64,000 nt of DNA from an uncultured Ruminococcus sp. (GCA_910579835.1 CAJTWQ010000002.1:29955-93954), one strand, 5' to 3'. Shown: positions 53,453-63,391, counted from the first letter of the stretch. The notes: generated from the letters alone by a model not told the origin. Numbers and translations are program-made.

Positions 53453-54256
53453 ATGAAATTAACTTATAGAGATAAGGTTATCCTCGCCATTGTACTGGCA
53501 GCTGCAATTTTTGCAGGAGGTTTCTTCGGACTTATCAAACCAAAAAATACAGAAATAAAGGACAATCAGGCAACCCTTGAAACACTTGAAAATGAAAAGA
53601 CTGAGATCGAAAGAAAGATCAAAAGGATCAAGACGGTTTCTGATAACATTAGTACGATACATGAAAAATCAAAGAAGGACACAGCTGTTTTTGTTGGCGT
53701 CAACGAGATCAATGAGACTAAGAAGCTCGACGAATTCATGTATGACTATGCGGAAAAGGCTCATGTAAAGGTTACTGAACTTAAAACAGATCCCATTACT
53801 GCATCCGCTCTCAATTACTACTATACGCCTTATGTCGAGGTTGCTACGGCTCTCCGTGAGAGTGCTGATATTAACGGTGATCTCAGAGAAAATGTGGCAA
53901 AGGAAAGCGCAGACAGTACATATATCTCATCCAGAGGCGTTGAGAATATCATTTCTGCAAGATACGGTCTTACTATTGAGGGAAAGAAGAAAGAGATCTG
54001 GGATTATCTTGAAAGGATCGAGAAAATTGACAGCGCAGTTATAATTACATCCGTATCGCTTTCAAAGGTTGAAGAAGAGGAAACGGAAAAAAAGGCTACT
54101 CCAGCAGTTCCTGAAGGACAGACTCCTCAGGAGGAGAAAAAGGAGGACAGTGATTCAGATGAATACTGGGATGATGAAACTGTTCTTGAGGCAAACATTG
54201 TGATCCAGCTTTACTCCGTATACGAAATGCCAAAGCCTGATACAGACGAAAAATAA
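53453..54256 (+). CDS. pilO: PilO-like alignment subunit protein
   Basis: The 267-residue product has one N-terminal transmembrane helix (VILAIVLAAAIFAGGFFGLI), a coiled coil (about 35-80) and an alpha/beta domain, the PilO layout, with a Glu-rich loop (PEGQTPQEEKKEDSDSDEY) near the C-terminus. PilO pairs with PilN to form the alignment complex. It begins two bases after the fusion gene stop. Assignment rests on architecture and order. Confidence 0.8.
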   Translation: MKLTYRDKVILAIVLAAAIFAGGFFGLIKPKNTEIKDNQATLETLENEKTEIERKIKRIKTVSDNISTIHEKSKKDTAVFVGVNEINETKKLDEFMYDYAEKAHVKVTELKTDPITASALNYYYTPYVEVATALRESADINGDLRENVAKESADSTYISSRGVENIISARYGLTIEGKKKEIWDYLERIEKIDSAVIITSVSLSKVEEEETEKKATPAVPEGQTPQEEKKEDSDSDEYWDDETVLEANIVIQLYSVYEMPKPDTDEK

Positions 54257-54276
54257 AAATCAGTCACAAATACTTT

Positions 54277-54340
54277 GGAAATAACTGAATAGATCATGCA
54301 GGACAGCATAGTCTGCGTCCCGGATTTATTCAGTGTTTCC
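54277..54340 (+). other. Intergenic stem-loop between pilO and the large pilin
   Basis: GGAAATAACTGAATA pairs with TATTCAGTGTTTCC around an inner GCAGGAC/GTCTGC hairpin. It has no T tract and is probably an mRNA stability or processing structure that lets the following structural genes be expressed at a different level. Confidence 0.5.
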
Positions 54341-54399
54341 TCAGAAAAATCATACGTACCCGTTATTGAGAAGAAATTTACCGGAAAGGTGGTAAAAAA

Positions 54400-57300
54400 A
54401 TGGAAACTGAGAAAAAAAGAACCCTAAAAGGCTCCATTCTGTTTACAGTAGTCTCAGTACTGTCTCTCATGATAATATTTATGACCAGTGCGTTAGCTCT
54501 GGCGGCAGCTGCAAACAAACGGGCTCACAAAACGTATTCGGCATCACAGGCATCCTATACGGCAAGATCGGCTATTGACAGTATCCTTGCAGCTATAGGT
54601 ACAAACAATGAGTTTGCCAATGCCGTTGAAAATCTGCCCCAGAACGGCAAGTTTGAGGTTGAGATAGGCATAAATTCTCCTTCATTGGGAAAGATCGACA
54701 CTGCATCGGTTGAATATGCAGGAAAAACTACTATCTTTGACCCGAACGCAAAGACTTGGGTTGAAAAAAATCTTATTAAGATAACAGCGGAAGTAACAAT
54801 GGGCGGCGAGACTACAAAGCTCGTGTCTCATGTTATTCAGGATCCTGTTGTCAAGAGCGACGATGGTCCCGGATTCCTTACAATGGGCGACTCCGACAGC
54901 AGCAACCACGGTACGCAGTGGGGCGGCTCCTATTACGGCATGGGTTACGGCGTGCCTTATCCATCTCCGTTATCTCATGAGGAAACAGTAACAGAATATG
55001 TGAAATTACACGACGGCTACTGGGATCCCTTTAGAGGTCCGTGGGGTGAATGGGTGCCTGAAGAGTATGGAGAAGTAACGAAAACAATAACCGTATATGA
55101 TACAAACGAAAAGTGGAATAGCGGTTTGACCTATATTTTTTGGAATGAATATGATAACAAACTGACAACGCTTGAAGATAAGCAATATCTTACAAACAAA
55201 AACTTTAATTTTCAGAATGATAACATAATTGAAGCTCCTTTGGTTGTAAATGGAAATTTGACTGCTAATACATCGGTGGATATCTATTATACACAGCTTG
55301 GAAAGGGAATGCAGATCTGGGGAAATCTTGATATCAGCAATACCGATTTCAATGTAAATGTGAGTTCTGATTTGAAAGATCATATTGCTGCAAGTTCAAA
55401 AAAATTCAATCAGGTGCCATATTTGTATGTTGATCAAAAATTTTCTACATCGCAAAGTATAAAAATAGGCGACGGAAGTTTCCCATTTAATATCTTCTGC
55501 GGAAGTTTTGATTTTACAGAAAATGGTCCGAGTATTTACGCAGATATTTACTGTATGGATAAGGAAGCTACATCTCATTATTCATCTACAGCTTCAACGC
55601 TTTATAAGTGGGCTGATTCTTTGTTAAACGGCGGCAGCGGCTACACAAGTGCGGGAGGCAATATTTATTCAAAGGGAAGCTTGTCTTTTGATACGAAGGG
55701 GGCAACTGTAGCTGTTCAGGGAAGTGTAAAAGCTGAGAGAAATGTTGATATTAACCGGCCGGTTACGATTCTCGGCGATCTTGTAGTAGGCGGCAAGCTT
55801 TCTATCGGAACAGGTGATCTTACTGTATACGGAAACATTTATGCAGGTTCCTGTGAGGGAACAAATGTAAGCATAGTAGGTGCAGGAGAGCTTAAGGACG
55901 GCTATAATATAGCCGATGTCAACTATGTGATCGGAAAGGATGTATTCGTAGGCGCTGATGTTGACACGGCAATTCATTATCCTTATATATGGCTGGATCC
56001 GGAAGCGCTTAAAGAGTATGACGGATATTATGACTCGATTGCTGATTCAAACGCATTTGATTTTAAAAATCTGATGATCGATCCAAAGTATCTTCCCGAG
56101 GACTTTAACGCAGTCGAAGGGCTTGAGGCTCCGGCGGACTGGGGACAGCCTGACGGACCGGGATATGATGCGGAACATCCGGAAACGCCTCTTGAATTCG
56201 TTCCCGATCTTACTCAGGTAAGAAAATGCCGTGACGGTTACTTTAATGCCGAGGGCAAAGAAGTTCTTGAAACAGAAGCTGTAAGCACCGGCGGAATAAA
56301 ATATGGTACGAAGGATGTTTACCCTCTTGCGGAATACTACGAAAAAGCAAGTTCAATTTATCCTGAATATGCAGATAAAGCAGTTATTCTTGGTCTTTCA
56401 GGTCCTGTAAAGGGAACGGAGGGGCATTTCGGACAGGATACTCCGCAGGCTTGTTATGACAAGGTATATAATGGAACATCTCAGCTTGTCGGTCATGTTA
56501 CGGAAAGCTGCACACTGACAGGACTTTTCACTAAGAAAGTAACTATTGATGCAAATGGAGAGGTTGTTTACGTTCTCATAAAGGATGCTACATTCCAAAA
56601 TAATGAAGATCCTTCCGAAGCAAGAATTGTAGTGAATGAATCAAACGGCGGACGTGTTTTCTTTACATTTGCCGGCGCGGTGGAATGTTTCTACGATAAC
56701 CCTGTTGAAAAAGAGGATTCACAAGTTGTTCAGACTGTTTTTGAGGTAATGGACACTTGGAACATAGAAAATAATATAAACTCACCGGCAGGTGAAATAG
56801 TCAATGAGATACACAATGGCGTACCCGTTGGAAATATCTCTGGCGTAACTGTAAATCACAAGGAAATAACTATTAGTGGTGTTGATGTGAAGCTTACCGG
56901 TAATTTCGACATGGATACAACTATCAAAATTATTCCGCCGGCCACCGGTTCTATGTGGGTTCAGCTCGACAGTACATCTTTCCAGACCCCTAATAGCAAC
57001 AAGGGAAAGATTATAATAGAGGATGTCGGAGCAGACGGAAGTAAAATTGGCGGAACCGTAAACTTCTATATTACTGGAAGTGTAGCATGGAAAAAATGGC
57101 ATTTGGTTACCAGATCTTTCCTTAACGCTTATGATTCCGGAAAGACATATCAGATACTGTCTGATCCGAAAAATTCCTATATAAAGAAAGAAGGCGTAGA
57201 ACTTCTTCCAGCGCCAAATGTAAATATTTATTCTTCTAAAAATGCCGTTCTTGACTGCGGACACGGTTCAACATTTTTTACGGCTTATTTCCGTGCACCT

Positions 57301-57552
57301 TTCTTAACAATGGATGGCAAAACAGAAGCTGGTGAATATGACTCAATACTGTCAAGACTTTATTATGACGGAGTTTTACTGAGTGATACAGGATTCTCAC
57401 AAATGGGTGTTATCGGCTGCTTGAATGTTAAGAAATATTCAGGACAAAACAACTGGTCACTGCTCTATATTAAGAACAGTGAGGGTGGCGATGCTATACT
57501 TGATGCAAGTAAACAGCATACTTATGCAGCTGTAAGCTATCTTGATTATTAA
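54400..57552 (+). CDS. Very large PilX/GspK-like pilin with extended adhesin region
   Basis: The 1050-residue product begins METEKKRTLKGSILFTVVSV, a prepilin-like leader (cut predicted after Gly11) with a hydrophobic helix and, like PilX/GspK, no Glu at mature position 5. PilX is usually about 200 residues, so about 850 are extra. The extension contains an aromatic-rich segment (WGGSYYGMGYGVPYPSP) and long beta-strand repeats around 250-330, 400-520 and 780-900, suggesting a beta-helix. It would sit at the pilus tip and could bind a substrate. Cys are few. GGTGG precedes the ATG. Confidence 0.7.
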   Translation: METEKKRTLKGSILFTVVSVLSLMIIFMTSALALAAAANKRAHKTYSASQASYTARSAIDSILAAIGTNNEFANAVENLPQNGKFEVEIGINSPSLGKIDTASVEYAGKTTIFDPNAKTWVEKNLIKITAEVTMGGETTKLVSHVIQDPVVKSDDGPGFLTMGDSDSSNHGTQWGGSYYGMGYGVPYPSPLSHEETVTEYVKLHDGYWDPFRGPWGEWVPEEYGEVTKTITVYDTNEKWNSGLTYIFWNEYDNKLTTLEDKQYLTNKNFNFQNDNIIEAPLVVNGNLTANTSVDIYYTQLGKGMQIWGNLDISNTDFNVNVSSDLKDHIAASSKKFNQVPYLYVDQKFSTSQSIKIGDGSFPFNIFCGSFDFTENGPSIYADIYCMDKEATSHYSSTASTLYKWADSLLNGGSGYTSAGGNIYSKGSLSFDTKGATVAVQGSVKAERNVDINRPVTILGDLVVGGKLSIGTGDLTVYGNIYAGSCEGTNVSIVGAGELKDGYNIADVNYVIGKDVFVGADVDTAIHYPYIWLDPEALKEYDGYYDSIADSNAFDFKNLMIDPKYLPEDFNAVEGLEAPADWGQPDGPGYDAEHPETPLEFVPDLTQVRKCRDGYFNAEGKEVLETEAVSTGGIKYGTKDVYPLAEYYEKASSIYPEYADKAVILGLSGPVKGTEGHFGQDTPQACYDKVYNGTSQLVGHVTESCTLTGLFTKKVTIDANGEVVYVLIKDATFQNNEDPSEARIVVNESNGGRVFFTFAGAVECFYDNPVEKEDSQVVQTVFEVMDTWNIENNINSPAGEIVNEIHNGVPVGNISGVTVNHKEITISGVDVKLTGNFDMDTTIKIIPPATGSMWVQLDSTSFQTPNSNKGKIIIEDVGADGSKIGGTVNFYITGSVAWKKWHLVTRSFLNAYDSGKTYQILSDPKNSYIKKEGVELLPAPNVNIYSSKNAVLDCGHGSTFFTAYFRAPFLTMDGKTEAGEYDSILSRLYYDGVLLSDTGFSQMGVIGCLNVKKYSGQNNWSLLYIKNSEGGDAILDASKQHTYAAVSYLDY

Positions 57553-57565
57553 GGAGGAGTGAAGC

Positions 57566-57949
57566 ATGAAGAAAAAGAAAAAGCTCCGGGGCATGACTCT
57601 GGTTGAAATAATCATCGCTATCGCTGTTTTCGCAATGGTTTCACTTATCCTTGTTATGCTCGGAACAGCCGTAGGCAGGCAGAGACAGTCGTCATACAGA
57701 GTAAATCGAAAGGTTGCAGTTCAGGGACCTATTGCCGAAGCACAAAATGATAATAATGCGCTTCTCCTGGATGATGAATATGAGATTGTTGTTTCAAAGA
57801 AAGGCGCTGCGGAAACAGCTGTAACAGTTAAGGGCAAGCTTTACAGTGCACAGGGATATATTATTGACGAAGACGGAAACCAGGTGGCTGATCCCAACGC
57901 TGAAAAGGCTAATCTCAAATTTATTGAGATTCAGAAGCCAACGACGTAA
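57566..57949 (+). CDS. Minor type IV prepilin (PilV/GspI-like)
   Basis: The 127-residue product has a short basic leader and the cleavage/methylation motif RGMTLVEIIIAIAVFAMV (cut after Gly9, Glu at mature position 5), then a small globular domain. It starts 13 nt after the large pilin and ends 13 nt before the next prepilin. It is a minor pilin in the tip complex by analogy with PilV/GspI. Confidence 0.82.
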   Translation: MKKKKKLRGMTLVEIIIAIAVFAMVSLILVMLGTAVGRQRQSSYRVNRKVAVQGPIAEAQNDNNALLLDDEYEIVVSKKGAAETAVTVKGKLYSAQGYIIDEDGNQVADPNAEKANLKFIEIQKPTT

Positions 57950-57962
57950 GGGAGGGAAACCT

Positions 57963-59174
57963 ATGAAGAAAAAACGAACTAAAAAGGGGTTTACTCTTAT
58001 TGAACTTATTATTGTAATGGCTGTTTTCAGTATTCTCATGGTTGCAGTTATGAGCATTATTGATCCAATGAACAAAATTGTGAAAAAGGCTTCGCTGCAG
58101 GAGGCAAATTCTGCTTCTGTTGATAATGTGAAGCGTTACATGGAGGGAACCCTCAGATATTCCGACTGCATTGAGGTCTATGTTGGGGATCTTGTGGATT
58201 TTAACGGAAATGAGATTGTAGGAACAATGGGTCTTGATAAAGAGACATACGTCGCAAGAAATTTCGTTGAGAATCACTATATGAACCGAACAAATCCCGG
58301 TACTGAAGATCCGCTTACCGGCAAGGTAAGAATGCTGAAGATTGACAACGGAGACGGCGGAAAGATTACTGAATATGAATGGGATTTTAAAAGCGGCTAC
58401 ACCTATGTTCAGTTTGAGGGCGATGGTTCAAAAAAACAGATTCAAGAAACGGATTCAACCGGAAATCCCCTTTATGATCCAGAAGGAAACGCGATAATGG
58501 TTGATGATTACGGTGTTGAGCATGCCGTACTCAGCAATATGAGCGTTGATAATAATGTAATCAACCCCGTTTATTACGAGAATTATTCATTTTACTTCCA
58601 GCCTGGATATAATACAGCTGAAACAATCTTTTATAGGGATAATGAAGCGAATAAGAATCTGATTAACAGTATTCCCGGTTTTAATACTAACGATGATGCT
58701 GGTGATATATACTACAGCAGAATCGTTCCTGTTCAGATGCCCAGCGGTGCATATTCGCCCAGTTTCAGTCCGGATCTTTTCTCGCTCACTGTTATGACAT
58801 ATAAAAATGACGGAGCATACGGTGAGATTCCGGATGATCCTAATACGGCTGAAGACGAATCACAGATTATTTTCAGATCTCCGTTTGCACTCTCGAATAT
58901 CAACATGTCTCTTGTAAATATTAATTCTTCGTTCAGCAGCAATAAGCCCAGCGATAAGTACGGTCCGATAAGATGGAGCGGAAAACCTGCCGGCTATTCC
59001 AGCAGTTTTTCTCCCAGTGATAAGGTTGATGTGGCTGCGCCTAAGGATGGCATATGGGATTATGAGGAGATCAACACAAGGCAGGCAGCTCTTATAAATA
59101 AGAGATTTTATGCCTATCCCGAAACAGACGGTGACTGTATCTATTTTGTCTATACACTTCCGGATATGGAATAA
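57963..59174 (+). CDS. Minor type IV prepilin (PilW/GspJ-like), long
   Basis: The 403-residue product has the leader KKKRTKKGFTLIELIIVMAV (cut after Gly9) and a globular domain of about 370 residues, larger than the usual PilW. ATG 57963 is favoured because GGGAGG lies nine bases upstream; a longer frame overlaps the previous gene. It is the last gene of the pilus operon and is followed by a terminator at 59217-59243. Confidence 0.8.
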   Translation: MKKKRTKKGFTLIELIIVMAVFSILMVAVMSIIDPMNKIVKKASLQEANSASVDNVKRYMEGTLRYSDCIEVYVGDLVDFNGNEIVGTMGLDKETYVARNFVENHYMNRTNPGTEDPLTGKVRMLKIDNGDGGKITEYEWDFKSGYTYVQFEGDGSKKQIQETDSTGNPLYDPEGNAIMVDDYGVEHAVLSNMSVDNNVINPVYYENYSFYFQPGYNTAETIFYRDNEANKNLINSIPGFNTNDDAGDIYYSRIVPVQMPSGAYSPSFSPDLFSLTVMTYKNDGAYGEIPDDPNTAEDESQIIFRSPFALSNINMSLVNINSSFSSNKPSDKYGPIRWSGKPAGYSSSFSPSDKVDVAAPKDGIWDYEEINTRQAALINKRFYAYPETDGDCIYFVYTLPDME

Positions 59175-59216
59175 ATTGCATTGAGGTATAGGCTTGATTT
59201 AAACGGCAAATAAAAA

Positions 59217-59243
59217 CAGGCAGCAGTTAAATGCTGCTGCCTG
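59217..59243 (-). terminator. Terminator between the pilin operon and pilD
   Basis: CAGGCAGCAG (59217-59226) and CTGCTGCCTG (59234-59243) pair perfectly. On the minus strand the stem is followed by TTTTTAT, so it ends the pilD transcript; on the plus strand the T run is weak. Confidence 0.85.
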
Positions 59244-59254
59244 AATTTATCTGC

Positions 59255-60094
59255 TTATTTCAGAGGATTTTTTAAAAGTCCTATGTACCAGTCGGCGATC
59301 TCGTTTCCCCAGAGAAGTCCTGTTGCGATACCTATTGCAAGGAAAGGACCGAATGCAAATTTTGATTCGCCTGATACTATTTTATTTATGATACCGCCAA
59401 GCGCGGCGGAAATTATTCCGATTAATGTTGAAACGATAACAGCCTTTGTTCCGAGAATGGCTCCGGCAGCCGCCATAAGGAGTGTATCACCCAATTCAAT
59501 GGCTCTGAAGTCTTCTTGATATTTCTTTCGAATGATGGGACGGCTTATTTCACCGATAAGGAAAAAAGGAACGCTTATTGCGAATATCCCGATTATACGG
59601 CTCAAAAGAGTTACTTCATCCGTAAAGAATGTCAGAGGAACAGCGAGCAGCAGAATAACTGCCAGTATGATTTCATTGATTTCCATTGTGTCCCAATCCA
59701 TAAATCCGATCACAACAAGAAGGGACATGATGATACAGGTTATTATGGCTTCAGCATTAATATCAAGTACCCAGAATGTAAGTACATATAAGAATCCGTT
59801 CAGAGCTTCAACCACCGGATAACGCGGAGAAATTTTTTCTTCGCAGCTGCGGCATTTTCCGCGGAGGAAAAGCCAGCTGAAAACGGGTATCATGTCTATC
59901 GGTCTGATTTTGGTTCCGCAGGTCATGCAGTGTGAAGAACGTTTTATGAGTGATTCGCCTCTTGGAAGTCTTATTATAACAACGTTCAGGAAGCTGCCTA
60001 TGCAGATTCCAAGCAGAAAGATCATTCCAAGAAATGTGAGTTGGAATGTTAATGCGGTAAATTCATCATGGAGCATATTTTTAAATTCAAACAT
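59255..60094 (-). CDS. pilD: Prepilin leader peptidase/methyltransferase PilD
   Basis: The 279-residue product has the zinc-binding pairs Cys56/Cys59 (CMTC) and Cys81/Cys84 (CRSC), the first catalytic Asp in FMDWDTMEI (133-135) and the second in GD (202-203), as in the GxGD aspartyl protease family. It cuts prepilins after the leader Gly and N-methylates the new end. AGGAGGG precedes the ATG. It faces away from pilB; a promoter at 60136-60163 serves it. Confidence 0.93.
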   Translation of the reverse strand: MFEFKNMLHDEFTALTFQLTFLGMIFLLGICIGSFLNVVIIRLPRGESLIKRSSHCMTCGTKIRPIDMIPVFSWLFLRGKCRSCEEKISPRYPVVEALNGFLYVLTFWVLDINAEAIITCIIMSLLVVIGFMDWDTMEINEIILAVILLLAVPLTFFTDEVTLLSRIIGIFAISVPFFLIGEISRPIIRKKYQEDFRAIELGDTLLMAAAGAILGTKAVIVSTLIGIISAALGGIINKIVSGESKFAFGPFLAIGIATGLLWGNEIADWYIGLLKNPLK

Positions 60095-60135
60095 GATTTT
60101 TTACCCTCCTTTTAATGTAAATAATGTATATTACT

Positions 60136-60163
60136 ATTATATCACATTATATATAAAATTCAA
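60136..60163 (-). promoter_or_regulatory. Promoter of pilD
   Basis: On the minus strand TTGAAT (60163-60158), 16 nt and TATAAT (60141-60136). A promoter for pilB on the other strand is not evident in this short gap. Confidence 0.6.
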
Positions 60164-60199
60164 GCTATTTAAGTAAATTTTAATAAGCGGAGGTTTATT

Positions 60200-61882
60200 A
60201 TGAGAAACGAAAGAATAGGCGATTACCTTGTCAACCAAGGACTGATCACAAGCGAACAGCTTTCTAAAGTTCTTGCTGCACAGAAAGAGTCTAACGGAAC
60301 AAAAAAATTCGGAGATGTTGTTGTTGAACTTGGATTCATGACCGAGTTGAATTTTGCAAAGGCTCTGGCCGGAAACTTGAGAGTTCAGTATGTGGATCTT
60401 GATAATATCGAGATTAATACCGAAGCCGTTCAGATGGTTCCTGAGGCTCTTGCAAGAAAGCACACGGTAATTGCAATCAATGTTCAGGGAAAAAGACTTA
60501 CTGTTGCTACCAACGACCCTGTAAACTTCATAGTTCTTGAAGATATCAAGGTTTCAACAGGTATGGATACTGTGCCTGTTCTTGCAACAACTTCAGCTAT
60601 TAATAAGGCTATCGGAAAATGCTATTCAATGCAGAACGTTGACAGTGTTATTGACAGTGTAAACGCAATGGGCGGCGATCTTGGAGAAATGTCAACGGAT
60701 GAAGCCGAATCCAAGGACAGAGTTGAAAGCGCGCCTATCGTTAAGCTTGCAACTACTATTATTGAAAACTCATACAGAGCTGACGCTACCGATATACATA
60801 TTGAGCCGTTCAAGACATATACGCGTATTCGTATCCGTGTAAACGGCGATCTTGTTGAATTGATGAACATTTCCAGCGCCGTTCACAGCGCTCTTACCAC
60901 ACGTCTTAAGCTTATCAGCGGCATGAATATCGCTGAAAAGAGAATTCCGCAGGACGGCCGATTCACACAGGTCGTTGACGGAACGACTCTCGACGTCCGT
61001 GTATCCTCGCTTCCTACGGTTCACGGTGAAAAGATCGTTATCCGAATTCTTTCGACAGGCCAGATAGCTCTCCGTAAGATTACCGATCTGGGTATGTCAG
61101 ACTACAACTATGCGATGTTCGAGCATATGCTCCGTGTTCCTCACGGCGTTATTCTGGTAACAGGTCCTACCGGTTCCGGTAAGACGACCACTCTTTACGC
61201 CGCTCTCGGTGAGCTTGCAAAGCCGAACGTAAACGTAATCACCGTTGAAGACCCTGTCGAAAAGGCTATCGACGGAATAAATCAGTGTCAGGTAAACACC
61301 AAGGCAGGAATGACTTTTGCCGCTGCCCTTCGTTCAATTCTCCGTCAGGACCCTGATATCGTAATGGTCGGAGAAATGCGTGACGCAGAAACTGCCGATA
61401 TTGGTATCCGTGCCGCTATCACCGGACACCTTGTTCTTTCCACGCTTCATACAAACGACGCCGCATCTACTGTTGTACGTCTTGTTGATATGGGCGTAGC
61501 TCCTTATATGGTAGCTACATCTCTTATCGGCGTTATCGCACAGCGTCTTATCAAGGTTCTCTGTCCGGAATGCAAAAAGCCAAGAATGTCTACGGATGAG
61601 GAGAACGAGCTTATGCGCGTGCCACATTCCATTCAGATCTATGAGCCGTGCGGATGTCAGTCCTGCAACAATACCGGCTACAGGGGAAGAACTGCTATTC
61701 ATGAGATTATCCACTGTAATTCAAAGGTGTCCTCTATTATTGCCGCCGGCGGTACAAAGGAGGAGATCGAAGCGGCTGCCAAGGAGATCGGTACAAAGCT
61801 GCTTCGTGACAATGCTTCCGAGCTTGTTCAGGCAGGTCAGACATCTATAGATGAGCTTGTAAGAGCTACATTCTCCGTATAA
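60200..61882 (+). CDS. pilB: Type IV pilus assembly ATPase PilB
   Basis: The 560-residue product has an N-terminal MshEN-type domain (about 1-140), a T2SSE ATPase domain with Walker A GPTGSGKT (322-329), Walker B DPDIVMVGE (384-392) and a zinc cluster (CPEC near 453 and CGCQSC near 487). MshEN domains bind cyclic-di-GMP in other species. It drives pilus extension. GGAGG precedes the ATG. pilT follows after 24 nt. Confidence 0.95.
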   Translation: MRNERIGDYLVNQGLITSEQLSKVLAAQKESNGTKKFGDVVVELGFMTELNFAKALAGNLRVQYVDLDNIEINTEAVQMVPEALARKHTVIAINVQGKRLTVATNDPVNFIVLEDIKVSTGMDTVPVLATTSAINKAIGKCYSMQNVDSVIDSVNAMGGDLGEMSTDEAESKDRVESAPIVKLATTIIENSYRADATDIHIEPFKTYTRIRIRVNGDLVELMNISSAVHSALTTRLKLISGMNIAEKRIPQDGRFTQVVDGTTLDVRVSSLPTVHGEKIVIRILSTGQIALRKITDLGMSDYNYAMFEHMLRVPHGVILVTGPTGSGKTTTLYAALGELAKPNVNVITVEDPVEKAIDGINQCQVNTKAGMTFAAALRSILRQDPDIVMVGEMRDAETADIGIRAAITGHLVLSTLHTNDAASTVVRLVDMGVAPYMVATSLIGVIAQRLIKVLCPECKKPRMSTDEENELMRVPHSIQIYEPCGCQSCNNTGYRGRTAIHEIIHCNSKVSSIIAAGGTKEEIEAAAKEIGTKLLRDNASELVQAGQTSIDELVRATFSV

Positions 61883-61906
61883 TCTTAACAGGGAGGAAAT
61901 AATAAA

Positions 61907-62980
61907 ATGGCTATTATTGAAATTCACAGGATTCTTGACGAGGTTCGTCTCCTCGGTTGCTCAGACCTTCATTTTACTGACAGAATCGCTCCTGTAGTAC
62001 GTCTTAACGGTACTCTCAGGACAATGCGTTCACAGTATCCGGAAATGGACGAGGAAGAAATCCTGGATATTGTTCATCAGATGACTAACGACGCTCAGCA
62101 GACAAGCGTAAACAATCATCATGATACCGATTTCTCCTTTACAACGAGAAGCGGCTATCGTCACCGTGTAAACGTATATTTTCAGAAAGGCAAGCCGGCT
62201 ATTGCTATCCGACTTCTCCGCAATGATATTCCTACTCTTGAAGACCTTGGACTGCCCCCGATTCTTGCAGATTTCGCAATGCGTCCCCGCGGACTGGTGC
62301 TTGTAACAGGTCCTACCGGTTCCGGTAAGTCCACTACTCTTGCAGGAATGATTGACTTTGTAAACCTTAACAGAAGCGCTCATGTTATTACCGTTGAAGA
62401 TCCTATCGAATATGTTCACGAGCATAAGCGCTGTATGGTAAACCAGAGAGAAATCGGAGATGATGTTCCGTCGTTTTCATTGGCTCTTCGTGCCGCTCTT
62501 CGTGAGGACCCTGATGTAATTCTCGTAGGAGAAATGCGTGACTTCGAGACAATTCAGGCTGCCGTAACCGCTGCCGAAACAGGACATCTCGTGCTTTCAA
62601 CACTTCATACGACATCTGCCGCCGATACTATCAACCGTATTATCGACGTTTATCCGGAGCACCAGCAGCAGCAGATCAGAACACAGCTTGCTAATAACCT
62701 TGTAGGCGTTATTTCGCAGACTCTTATTCCTAAAAAGGACAATACCGGACGTGTGGCATGTATGGAAATCCTCAACGTTACTGACGCTATTTCGGCTATG
62801 ATCCGTGATAATAAGATTCATCTTATTCAGTCCGCTATTCAGACCGGTAAGCAGCAGGGCATGATGAGTCTCGATCAGGAGCTTGCACGTTATGTTAAGA
62901 ACAACGTTATAAGCGAGGTTGACGCCCTTGATAAATGTCAGGATAAGCAGGAATTCTATCGCTTCTTATCTCAATTATAA
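61907..62980 (+). CDS. pilT: Type IV pilus retraction ATPase PilT
   Basis: The 357-residue product has Walker A GPTGSGKS (135-142), the Asp and His boxes (GEMRDFETI and GHLVLSTLHT), and lacks PilB's N-terminal domain and zinc cluster, as PilT does. It powers pilus retraction and twitching motility. AGGGAGGAAATAATAAA precedes the ATG. A terminator follows at 62985-63008. Length is normal. Confidence 0.94.
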   Translation: MAIIEIHRILDEVRLLGCSDLHFTDRIAPVVRLNGTLRTMRSQYPEMDEEEILDIVHQMTNDAQQTSVNNHHDTDFSFTTRSGYRHRVNVYFQKGKPAIAIRLLRNDIPTLEDLGLPPILADFAMRPRGLVLVTGPTGSGKSTTLAGMIDFVNLNRSAHVITVEDPIEYVHEHKRCMVNQREIGDDVPSFSLALRAALREDPDVILVGEMRDFETIQAAVTAAETGHLVLSTLHTTSAADTINRIIDVYPEHQQQQIRTQLANNLVGVISQTLIPKKDNTGRVACMEILNVTDAISAMIRDNKIHLIQSAIQTGKQQGMMSLDQELARYVKNNVISEVDALDKCQDKQEFYRFLSQL

Positions 62981-62984
62981 AACG

Positions 62985-63008
62985 GAGGGGACTTTGTTCC
63001 CCTCTTTT
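62985..63008 (+). terminator. Intrinsic terminator after pilT
   Basis: GAGGGGA and TTCCCCTC-type arms (62985-63003) pair around a short loop and are followed by five T residues. The following stretch to 63187 is AT-rich and shows nothing else. Confidence 0.88.
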
Positions 63009-63187
63009 TACATTGAAATGAATATACAAATTGTAATATCGAATTTTAATATTACATACATTAAAATTATTCTTTAACATATTCATAAATAATTGTGCAA
63101 TATGACGAAAACACCAAAAAAAAGCTCCCTATTTACCGTTTGGATGTAAAAATTGTATTTCTTATGAAATTTTTTTCAGAAAAGTAT

Positions 63188-63216
63188 TGACATTTTATGA
63201 ATGAAATGATATACTA
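63188..63216 (+). promoter_or_regulatory. Promoter of the major pilin
   Basis: TTGACA (63188-63193), 17 nt and TATACT (63211-63216) match the consensus closely; TATAAT at 63216-63221 is an alternative -10. A leader of about 170 nt follows. Confidence 0.78.
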
Positions 63217-63257
63217 TAATTACAGCAAGGGGAAAGGGAAAAACAAAAAAGCAAGTT

Positions 63258-63319
63258 GAATGATTGCATGAAAATGTAAGTTGCCTCATGTTTATTATAT
63301 TGAATCATTCCGAATCATT
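63258..63319 (+). other. Alternative-pairing leader of the major pilin
   Basis: GAATGATT (63258-63265) can pair with either of two tandem GAATCATT copies at 63302-63309 and 63312-63319. A hairpin GTGCA/TGCAC lies further down. The arrangement could give two alternative RNA folds before the ribosome-binding site. Confidence 0.4.
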
Positions 63320-63391
63320 GACAAATCCCTGAACCAGAAAAAAGAGTGCATGAACGACTGCACAAATTTATTATTAAGGAGGGTTTTCATC

